DNA from: Cristatella mucedo
Taxonomy: Eukaryota; Bryozoa; Phylactolaemata; Cristatellidae
Direction of reading: 5' to 3'
NCBI GenBank assembly: GCA_009760855.2
Contig: WPIO01000089.1
Coordinates: 141,001 to 205,000 of the forward strand
Length of the DNA: 64,000 nt
The notes beneath the pieces are model-generated. The model saw only the letters and a list, made by a program, of their open reading frames with translations. It had not been told where the DNA came from and searched no databases. The position numbers and the translations under genes were made by a program. This document shows, piece after piece, positions 55,200 through 64,000 of this stretch. Numbering within the stretch: position 1 is the stretch's first letter; every line of letters begins with the position of its first letter.

Positions 55200-55372
55200 T
55201 AAGATCTTTGCTGATTTAACTCAGCCTCATTTGTAAAACGGTGAAGGAGCCTCGATGGCTTGCTCGCCGCCGCTTGCAGTTGGCAATAAACAATCGCCCC
55301 CTGTGAAGGCTTCGAACCCACGACGACCTCGGTCGTGAATAGCGAGCGCCTTACATCCTGGGCTATTACTGT
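55200..55372 (-). repeat. SINE family A copy, minus strand
   Basis: The reverse complement carries the B-box region GTGGGTTCGAAGCC, the body GATTGTTTATTGCCAACTGC and the 3' part AAATGAGGCTGAGTTAAATC, matching the copies at 25455 and 39842. It sits at the edge of the CpG-rich region. Confidence 0.8.
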
Positions 55373-55914
55373 GGATGTATCGGAAGTGCCGCTGGCGATC
55401 GCTAGGGCGTGCAGCGGCCACGATGGCGAGGTCCGGCATTAAGGCCGGCAGGAGGGCATCGAGGATCGCAAGAGCGAACGCACTATTGCAGATTCCTTAA
55501 AATAATCGGCAGAGAACGTGGCGAGCCACGCAAAAAGCGACGATCGCGCGCGCACCAGCACAATAAAGCCAACCCTTCCACCTCCGAATAAGATCGCGCA
55601 ATAGCTAAAGCCCTCCATGAGGTGTTCGCAATTAAAGGAGCACGCAGCGTCGCGCGCGCGCGAAAGAGGTCTGGCGGCTTGCAATCGTTTGCCAAGAGCT
55701 TTTTTTTACATTTCCTTTGAGCGAGCGCGAGCAAGCCGCCTCGACGGTCATCCGTCCGATTGGACGCTTGAAACAGACTTTTGACTTGCTTCGAAGTTCA
55801 GCCGGGTGTTGCCACATCAAAAGCTGTTGTGCCGGGCAGCGGCAACGCCGACGGCAAAGCGCCAAGAGCTTAGAGCGCTTGTCGGGATTTAACGAGGTTG
55901 CGCATGGGAATAAG

Positions 55915-56070
55915 ATGGCGGAAGATCCGTTCAAACAGTTTCCCGCCGCCTCTCTTACCATGAGCTCGATGGGGGGCCCAACCGAGAGCGCGGGTGGTCA
56001 TGTGTTGCCGGAAGTTGGCAGCAGAAGATCGCAGGAGCAGAAAGCTGAAGGCGGGCAGAAATCTAGATAA
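55915..56070 (+). CDS. candidate first coding exon or short ORF, unknown protein
   Basis: The start AAGATGGCGG is both a near-ideal Kozak context and a YY1-type AAGATGGCGG element, a combination common at promoters of broadly expressed animal genes. The frame runs 51 codons, MAEDPFKQFPAASLTMSSMG to a Lys/Gln/Glu-rich end (RRSQEQKAEGGQKSR), then TAA. I do not recognise the protein. If it is a first exon, the donor lies inside this frame; no strong GT donor stands out and no matching downstream exon was found. A short, unspliced ORF or chance frame is equally possible. Confidence 0.3.
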   Translation: MAEDPFKQFPAASLTMSSMGGPTESAGGHVLPEVGSRRSQEQKAEGGQKSR

Positions 56071-57284
56071 GGACGACCGAGACGCGCCCTTGCTGCTGCT
56101 GCTGCTGCACGAGCGATGGCCGAGCTCTCAGAGTGAGATCGGCACGACATTTCCGGTGCCAACATTCCGAGATTGATTGGGCCAGTGGCCTGAGTGGATG
56201 ACACCGATGTTTCAGGATTGTGGCGATCTGCAATCAAGCGGGCGGGCGGGCGGGTTGTTCGAGGTCAGCGGTGCCGTTTGATCGTGGGCGACCGATAGCT
56301 CAAAAAGAACGTTTGCAAAGCATGGCGCCTGCGTCAGCGAGCCGTAAAAACGACTGCATTTCATGGAGACCAGTTGAACGTCGAGAAGGCAAACGATTTG
56401 GAGTCCCAACGGCCGCGGTGGATTCAGAAGAGCTGCAGGGCAAAGGTCGGCAAAGTGTCCGCGTGCCCAGTTTCGATGCTCTATGCACGCACTCGCTCGC
56501 CCGCGAAGCAAGCCGCTAAAGCGCGCCCGCCGCCGCCGGCACCGTGCACCAAGTGCAACGATCGGTGCTGCCAGGCGAGCCCCCCCCCCCGTGCAGGGAG
56601 GCGTGCGATCGATTTTCGCCGCTTGTGTGCACACCCATATGAGCAGCGGCTCGCGACGAGTGCACGAGCTTTGACGGCTGAATACGACGAAGTGGCAGCA
56701 CCAGCGCGGCCGAAGCGGTAGCGTCGAAACCGGCTGAAGCTGGCACGAATCTCGCTGAATCTCGCTGAATCTCGCTGAAGCTGGCACGAATCTCGCTCGC
56801 GCGGCTCGAAGACTCGTCGACTCGAAGCGGTCATTCCCGGTCACGCGACGAGTGTCTCGTGTCTCTTGCTGCACGACGAGACGTTCACGGCAAAGACTAG
56901 CGACCATGGATTTCGAGTCTGGAGACCGCGAGCGGCCCGCGGCGACAATGCGAAACCAGGTTGCAGCTGCACAGCTGCCGGCAGCTGTGCTGCAGCTTGC
57001 CGGGCATCGCGCGGGCGACGCGGTTCGCGAGGTGCGAAAATCCGCAGGAGAATCCGAACTCGAGCCCGAGTCCCGCTGCACCGTCTGCATCTACTGCAAC
57101 GCCTGTCGCCCAGACCTAATCGGCAGCGATTCGCAGGCGTCATGAGAACCGATGCACCGCCTACACTTATCTTACCTCACTGGCAAAGCAATCAAGATCC
57201 CCAGCCTGGCTAACAAGTAGTCAGGTGCCTTCACTCGAGCCCACCCGCCCGCCCGACCTCGTCGCTCACCCAGTCACGTGCTCT

Positions 57285-57765
57285 CGAACCTGCCGCTCCT
57301 CTCTCGGTCATCTCTCGCCGTCCTTAGCACAAAATTGATACTTTTTGTTACCTTTTGGCGGCCGAGCCCCACGAGCTCGTATGCGCCGAAAGTCTGGGAC
57401 TCGCTTCCGGCAGCGGTCACAGCCTGCAATGACCTTGCGTCTTTTTTAAACTTCAGCAAAAGACGCACCTGTGCTGGTTAGCTTCCCCTACTTCGTACCG
57501 CTGAACGTGTACGTTTCTTCGTATCAACCTACTTTGCACGATATAGTACATGTTATTAGCCAGCGGTCTTACTAACCGGTGGCTATGAGTGTATTCATGT
57601 TTGCTTTAGCTCTGAGCTTAGCATCAAGCTTCTTTTGGGTTTGCTTGCTCGACACCTGGCGCGTGTCCAACCTCCCGGTAGTGATTCCCTTGCAACGACT
57701 TGTAAAGTGCCCGGACAAAATACAAGTTCTCTTAAGGCTAAACAAAAGATGCAATATTATTATCA
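57285..57765 (+). mobile_element. diverged CR1/L2-type LINE 3' fragment
   Basis: Reads SSYAPKVWDSLPAAVTACND near 57375-57435, matching the [18 protein letters not shown] segment of the other LINE copies. Later it has a tail with CTTGTAAAGTGCCCGGACAA, CAAGTTCTCTTAAGGC and AATATTATTATCATC. Divergence from the other copies suggests a different subfamily. Confidence 0.7.
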
Positions 57766-57889
57766 TCAACCTGTGTGCACTTACACCCGCGGTCAAACAA
57801 ACACTCGCTTGCAGAAAAAATATATGATATGCGAATAAATAAATAAACATGTGACATTGTACATATTCTATATGCGTATTCATGTGCCC

Positions 57890-58008
57890 TGATTTGTCTG
57901 AGGGGTCAAGGTGCTCACTTTTAACGACGGAGGTTTTGGCTCGAGCCCTGTGGCATACTTAAAGCGTGTAGATTGAGTTCTCTTAGGGCGCCATACAAAT
58001 GAATTATT

Positions 58009-58012
<4 letters not shown>
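57890..58012 (+). repeat. SINE family B copy, shortened
   Basis: The head has GGTCAAGGTGCTCAC and GGCTCGAGCCCTGTGGC. The tail has AGATTGAGTTCTCTTAGGGC and CATACAAATGAATTATT, running into a TA tract. Confidence 0.75.
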
Positions 58013-58103
<91 letters not shown>

Positions 58104-58112
58104 CGTGCGCGT
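58012..58112. repeat. (TA)n followed by (GT)n microsatellite
   Basis: TA to about 58050, GT from 58051 to about 58099, then GCGTGCGTGCGCGTG. It starts at the AT-rich end of a SINE, a common birthplace of microsatellites. Confidence 0.95.
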
Positions 58113-60730
58113 GTATATGTACTATAGGTCAATCCTTATTTTTAACTGTCCTATCCTCGTCTCAGGAGATTAGGTAGGCTAGCCCCCGTCGGACCACCTG
58201 CTTTTTCATAGCTGCTTCAGAAAACCACGGACATGCTTCAAAGTTTTCTTGGATGAGTAACCGTTATGTAAGCAAATCCGTACAAACCCTTTAAAGTCAA
58301 TAATCTTTTGAAGTACTTCGAATGCATTATACCAGAAGTCGGTCATAGTTGTTCATGCTATTTAGCATTGCTGACTTTGAAGTGTGACAAATGAACGCAG
58401 AGACCGTGCAAATTGTATGTTGGCATGTTGATTAATATCTTTATCTATATATACACCAGCCCATGAAAAATCACGGACAAGTCCAACTTGGCTTTAGAGG
58501 GTGGGACTGCGGGGCGGGCAGGAAGCGGTTGCACGGGCAGATGATTTTGAAGGCGGCGGCTGCGGCGGCCGCAGCCGCGCTTTCGAACGGCGGGCGACGA
58601 AGACGCGACCAAGCTGAGTTGCCAGCGCGAGCCTGCAGTCGTGAAATGGGCGCTCAGCCCAGCGGCAAGACTATGACGTAGGATGCCAGATGCCGCTTTC
58701 CCAGAATGCTAGTGACTGTCTCGTCGGTGGCCGGGTGGTCGGAGAACACGTCAGCGGAAGGAAACGCCGGTCATCGCTTCGAGCGACATTAAAGGGGGCT
58801 CGTAGTGCAGACGTCGAAAGCTGCTGGAATGACGTGGCCGCCCTTTAAACAACCCTTCCAAGTTCATAGTCCTTTGCAAGCCTGTAACCCATAATGGGTT
58901 TATAAGCGTTTAAAGCCCAATGTCTCCATGTAAACGTGACGTCAGAGACGAACTTACGCACTAACGGACCAACGAACCGAGCAAGCTTATTGTAGGGGTA
59001 GGTAGAGAAACCCACGAATTCCATCTAGTAAGCTGTACTTTTGGAATTGGGGAGAGAGAGAGAGAGCGAAAGAGCGAAAGAATGCGAGAGGAACTCATGT
59101 CTACGAAACTCCAATTGCAGCCATGAAGCCGGAGTGGACTTTGCTCTCAGGCACGAGTTCTCTCTGCACGTGCACAAATCGTACGACGCGGCTTTCCAGA
59201 ATGCACTCTCGGTGACCACGTTCTTCATTGTCCACCAGGGAATGCACGTGTGCTGCATAGCTGACGTAGGATGAGGCTCTATGTAGCAAAGAACACCGGC
59301 GACAAAGTCGGCAGCGTTGACCAAAGCGGAGAAATTTCGGACTCGGCTCCAACGTTCTCGCAAGCCGAAACCCACCCTCATGGAAGTGCGAACATAGGAG
59401 GCAGGACTGCGAGGTACGAAGAGGCGAAGCAAAAGAGGAGACATGAGTAAGAAAAGGAGAATGAGATGTCCGACTAGCACCACTGCGGAGCACTTCTGCG
59501 AATAAAGCTTTGCCCGACGCTTCTCGGCCACGTTGCAGCGCCCTTTCGTGTCAACTCGTAGTGATGCAACTAGCGTAGCGCTCGAGTGCGCCACCCGAGA
59601 TCGAGTGTCGACCGATCTTGCTCGAGCCTGAGCAAATACGAGCCCAGACCGGCGTGCAAACAATTCGTTCGGATAACTCAGCGTTGATAAGGGGCGAAAT
59701 GTCCAGACACCAATAATCCGCCACGAGCAGGGTCAGGGGTCAGGCTCAGTCGTTTGCTGCATGTACAGATTGTACACCGGCTCACGGGCCGGTACCGGTC
59801 GTCCATATCCGCCGACGATCTACTAGACGCCGACGCGAGGACGAGACAGGTTTCCTGCTCCAAGGGGATGCCAGCCGTGCTTACGGAGGAGTGCCGACCG
59901 TGCACAGCCCGTAGGTCAAGGTCTCTGCGGTCTCCAGCGGTCTAAGACCAGGCTAGAGGATCGCTTGCCACCAGGAGACAGGAGCCACACATCTTGCAGA
60001 GGAGCAAGTTCCGATAGAAATTAGGTTCAGTCTGCTCTCAAGGGGCAGAGGCAACCTGGGAAGTGCAAACCTTGGCGCTCATAGGTTACCAATGTAGGCG
60101 ACTTACTGCTGAGGGAACCTCTTGTTGAGAAAACGCCGCTTGGATGTTTTGGATTGGTCATTGCAAGCTGCCATACTGGTCAGGCACAAGCGATCGGCGC
60201 CGGGTCTGCCGCGATAGCGATGGCGGACCAGCTTGCCACCGGCCGTGCTGTGTGCAATTCCTTGCCAGTCGGCTTGGCTACCTTCGCTACATGGCCTCGT
60301 TTGATGCACGTGCTTACATTGTTGTACACGTGGCAGCATGCAGGCAGCAAGTTCGCGGTTCCGTTAAGCATTTGCAGACCAAGTTGATGCTGATGTGCTT
60401 CTGGCACACGGTGCTGCGTAGGAGCTGATTTTAAATTCATCGGCTGCTCGCTCAAGTGACGCCCGTGCGTCATTGTCGCCGATGCCTGTGGGCCTGCTGG
60501 GATGATGGCTGTCGGAACCAATTATGGCTCCATTTGGCTAGCCCTGGCTTGGGATGCCGTTCTGATGGGCTGTTATTAAGGCTACGGCTTCGTTTAGGCA
60601 ATGAATCAGACGCTTGTGAAGCTGCGGCTGCATTGGTCGCATTTGTTAGGCGGTTAAACGATCGGGAAATACAACCATTAAGCAGGCAAGTGAATTTATA
60701 ATTTTACTTAATACCCGAATCTTGAAGACT
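58113..60730. other. unassigned DNA, no gene assigned
   Basis: A minus-strand frame of 212 codons at 59025-59663 has one hydrophobic stretch (VVLVGHLILLFLLMSPLLLRLF), which could be a membrane segment. It has no family resemblance and ends in a serine/leucine run encoded by simple GA repeats, so I do not call it a gene. Confidence 0.35.
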
Positions 60731-60742
60731 GGGGGGGGGGGG

Positions 60743-60816
<74 letters not shown>
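60731..60816. repeat. poly-G followed by (GA)n microsatellite
   Basis: About 13 G at 60731-60743, then GA repeats to about 60814. Confidence 0.95.
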
Positions 60817-60817
<1 letters not shown>

Positions 60818-61598
60818 TATTACTGCACGACAATATGCCCTATTTTATTGAGTTATTTGGTCTTTTATAATTTCTATGTTTACTGGCTCATGAAACAGTT
60901 GTAAACTGGCTACCAGTTCAAATGGATGTGAGGGTACACAATAGTTCCCGATGGTGGAAGGTGAAGCACTTACAGTGATAGAATAGCTAAAAGGGTATCG
61001 CTGCATATGCCAAGATCAGTCTAGTGAAGGCATTCAAACTAATGCTAGTTGTCGATGTTTCAACTCTTACTGGTGGCATAATTTCATGAGTGCAATCTTT
61101 GCTTGATTGAAGGCATTTTACGCAGCTTGTGTGAGTGGCAGCGTTTTTGTTGATTCCTCTATTATTTGACTACCGACGTCTGGCGATACTGGCTGAGCGG
61201 CTGGATTGTCATCGTATTTGCCCTATGAAATAAGAGTTGCTATTCTGTCCAATGGAGCTGCTGCTAACGTTGGGTAAGTTGTATGCTGTAGAGACACGCT
61301 TTTTACCGTTTTTTCATGCTGCTTGATGTCACGCATTCGTCACACATACTAATGCTTCTGCAGCATGCTTTTTGCATCTTAGTGCACAGCCTTGGGTACA
61401 CTGGTCCTCTCTTGATTCCCACTCAGCAGTCAGCACTCCGACTTGCAATAGGAGACAGTCAGTAAGTACAAATGCAAAATACTTTAATTCTCGACCCTTT
61501 TTTCCAGTAGTGACTCTGCAACAAAGCGCTATACCTGCTGCTACTTTGGCAGAACTACTCATGAATTAGTTACAATATAGCTGTCTCTGCAAGGGCGT
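60817..61598. other. unassigned DNA, no gene assigned
   Basis: A minus-strand segment near 61520-61440 (TGKKGRELKYFAFVLTDCLL) resembles a PH-domain strand pair, but its splice sites are weak and no partner exon was found. Confidence 0.35.
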
Positions 61599-61637
61599 CA
61601 GCAGCAGCAGCAGCGTCAGCAGCAGCAGCAGCAGCAG
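61599..61637. repeat. (CAG)n-type trinucleotide repeat
   Basis: About 12 units of AGC interrupted once by GTC. Not in a recognised reading frame. Confidence 0.9.
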
Positions 61638-62171
61638 GGGTTGATCTAATCAGCCTAATTCAAAATCAAATATCATCTAAGAAGTCGAGAATTGTTTTTA
61701 TCAATGACTACAAGGTTTATGCAATCCACTGGATGATGTCGAGAGATTGCTCTCGAAGTGGGCTTTGGCTGCATATGGAGAAAACCTGCGAAACCGGCGC
61801 CGCCGCCGCAGCTTTCCTGAGAGTAAGAGGAGCCGAGGCCAAGTCAAGCCGCCGCCGCCGCCGCCGCGACTGTTCGATCGCTCTCCAGAAATCTAACCGA
61901 TGGCCGCCCTGCCCCGCCCCGCCTTCGTTTCCACTTTGATCTCGCCCCAGGGACCCGATCTCAGCGTCAACCCGATTCCGATTCTAAGCAAGTTCACTCA
62001 CTTGACATAGATCCTATCCATAGGCCGGTGCCACTCCTGTGCCGATCCCTCTGGATTCGTAAAAAAATAATACGTGTGGTCATCGCAATCCTGGGTTTTA
62101 AAATGTATGAACAGCCGTTTTATAAAGCAAAACGAAAACCGTTAAAAAATAAAAGCAAATGTATTGAAATA

Positions 62172-62300
62172 AAAAGGCTAGCTGATTCAACACCTCATTA
62201 ATATGGCCGCTGAAGAGCCTTAACGACAATCGCTAGGCTTGCAGTGGGCAGTGCAAGAACACCTGCTGCAGGACTCGGATTCACGATCTGGATTATTACT
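62172..62300 (-). repeat. SINE family A fragment, minus strand
   Basis: The reverse complement contains the GTCGTTAAGGCTCTTCAGCG body segment and the TGAGGTGTTGAATCAGCTAG 3' part. It is diverged. Confidence 0.5.
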
Positions 62301-64000
62301 TTACTGCCGAGAATTCAGAAGAGGCTAGCCCTTTTACGCCCGAGCTTAAGCTTCGTTTATCAGTGCTCGGAGGCTTTTTCTTACCAATTTGCTCGCTGTA
62401 CAATAATCGCTTCTCAGAGTCGGTCGGGGATCGCAGCTGAAACATGTAAGTGCGAAGAACAGACAGGCTTCCCCCATGATGCCTTGAGCCGAAACTCTGG
62501 TCTGGTAGCAGCGTTTGTCAGTCATCACTCAGGCTGAGCACACTGCGAATTGCTTGTTCTAACTTTTCATCGACTACGATTTACCATGATGATGTGGAGC
62601 ACCGCCGATCTTCCTTTAGCATTATTTCAATTCCCTCGTAACGACAGACTGGGATGAGGGTTTACAATTCTTTCACATCGTCATGACTTCTCAGAGCCAA
62701 GGTTTGATTTTCTGTAGCATAAACAAAGCCTCCTCCTCAGACAATATAACCTGGATGGGTCGCGTGAGCCTAGACCGCGTGTTCTACCTACGCTCACACT
62801 TTCTTTCCTCGACGCTGCCACTGCTATCCGCAAGCGGCTTGGAATTATATAGCCGTGTCGTTACTGTGTTCTAGACTGCTCTTGCAATACAAAGGCTCAT
62901 ATGGCTTGGGAAGTAATTCTCGAGAAATCTTATATAGCTTGCCTTTCCGAGGCTTCTTTGCAGCAGTGGATGTATGCTTCTTCAATCACACGTACAGTCT
63001 TTGAGAATTTTTTTTACCTTCTACAGCTCCTATTTGTAAATTGAAGCGCCAAAATCGGTCCAATGAGAACGTTCATGCAAGGAGTGCACTTTTTGACCCT
63101 GCTGCCAGTGGCAAACCGGTTTTGGTGAGGCCGGGCCTGAGTCGGAAGGTCGGATTGGATGCAGACAATCCAGCGATCCATTGTCGATCTGTGGGCGTAG
63201 CCAAAAGGGGCCGGGGACGCAATCTGAGCGTGGCCTGATCCCCTGGCACAGGCTGCCTTCCCCAAGCCTGCATCGTCCGCTCCTCTCCACCCAGAGCCAG
63301 CCGCGAAGTTCCTCCAGTGCCAGCCAACAGGCCGACTCCCCCCCCCCCGGGCCACTTTGGCTAATCGGCCCCTCAGCAACCAATTTAATCCCTCTGGCCG
63401 ATCCCTCCAGTTGACCAAGACCAGCCAACCAGTCCCAAACGTTCCCTGGCAGATTGGGGGTCCACCGACAAGATTTAATTACGAGTCCCCTCAAGCATGA
63501 AGATAAAAGAAACTGATAGCTGCGTGCTTCAAAGACACTCCGGGTTGAATGAGCCAAGGATGACCAGGTGAACCTCCGAAGCAGATCGCTGCCAAATTAG
63601 TCGTGAAATCGAATGATAATGCGATCGGAAGTTTTGCCATACCCGATGAGACACTGAAGCCGGCACAACAATAGCGTCAGTTGCTTTGTCCAAGACTGTC
63701 CAAATGGAAGGTGGAAGCGGCTTTTCTGGCACCCTGGATGTGTAGACTATTACTGTAGTACGGCTTTCCTCTCATGGCTAACGGAAGTGGTTGAGATGGC
63801 AGTTTTGCCCTTGTCACCCTTCTACAGACTCCACTCGAGCTGTGACGTCCACCATACAGGTTGATATCGTCTGCACAAGAATGAGCCCTTCTTTATTTGT
63901 CTCTATTCGTGCAAGAAGCATGCGACCAAGCCTGCTGGTCGACAGGCCATCCCTTTCAAAGGTTTGCTTACGGCCAGAGCCAGGCGAGCCCCTGCTTCGT
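62301..64000. other. unassigned DNA to window end
   Basis: Frames up to 175 codons occur on the minus strand (63030-63557) in GC-rich sequence, without recognisable domains. No mobile element recognised. Confidence 0.35.

Noticed and set aside
59025-59663. A 212-codon minus-strand frame with one hydrophobic stretch
   Set aside because: No family resemblance, no supporting exon structure, and its C-terminus is encoded by a GA simple repeat.
63030-63557. A 175-codon minus-strand frame near the window end
   Set aside because: Trp/Gly/Ser-rich sequence with no family pattern, in GC-rich DNA with overlapping frames on the other strand.

Overview
This is nuclear DNA of an animal, most likely an invertebrate bilaterian. 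Genes are split by spliceosomal introns. About half of what can be identified is repeats: CR1/L2-type LINE fragments, two tRNA-derived SINE families, a decayed hAT transposon, a pogo/Tigger-like remnant and very long microsatellites. There are no bacterial operons, no rRNA or functional tRNA genes, and no CRISPR array. The species cannot be fixed from the sequence.

Two protein-coding genes can be rebuilt exon by exon. They lie head to head around 26.3-26.85 kb. On the minus strand (26335 to 19236) is a five-exon gene for a 150-residue calmodulin-like protein of the CALML4 type. Its first coding exon ends right after the ATG, its second is a 31-bp micro-exon, and its last intron appears to use a GC donor. 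On the plus strand (26850 to 42810) is a three-exon gene for a 291-residue MADF-BESS DNA-binding protein, with an 11.8-kb first intron full of repeats. The 514 bp between the two ATGs is a probable shared promoter. A one-exon reading frame at 8480-8830 (minus) and a short ATGGCGG-type first exon at 55915 (plus) in CpG-rich DNA are weaker gene candidates.

Layout: 1-6079, a tandem array of a CpG-rich 2.68-2.69-kb unit (two copies plus a truncated third). 6080-10990, sparse DNA with one candidate ORF and a dispersed repeat. 11.0-12.4 kb, a LINE 3' half. 13.06-15.34 kb, a dead hAT element with terminal inverted repeats and an internal fold-back. 15.9-18.1 kb, a second copy of the dispersed repeat, a GT tract and an 844-bp (GGCA)n block. 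19.2-26.3 kb, the CALML4-like gene with a LINE, SINEs and a (TA)n tract in its introns. 26.85-42.8 kb, the MADF-BESS gene; its introns hold a Tigger-like remnant, a 19-bp perfect hairpin, a 750-bp pure (GT)n tract, a recent 126-bp tandem duplication and nested LINEs. 43-52 kb, mostly unassigned DNA with simple repeats and a few SINE/LINE pieces. 53-57 kb, a strongly GC- and CpG-rich region with a 30-bp perfect palindrome. 57-64 kb, another LINE remnant, SINEs and unassigned DNA.

I see no new multi-gene system. The most informative observations are the two reconstructed genes and their shared promoter, the probable GC-AG intron, the shared 3' end of one SINE family and the resident LINE, and the macrosatellite. 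All family assignments are from reading translations by eye; no database search was run.
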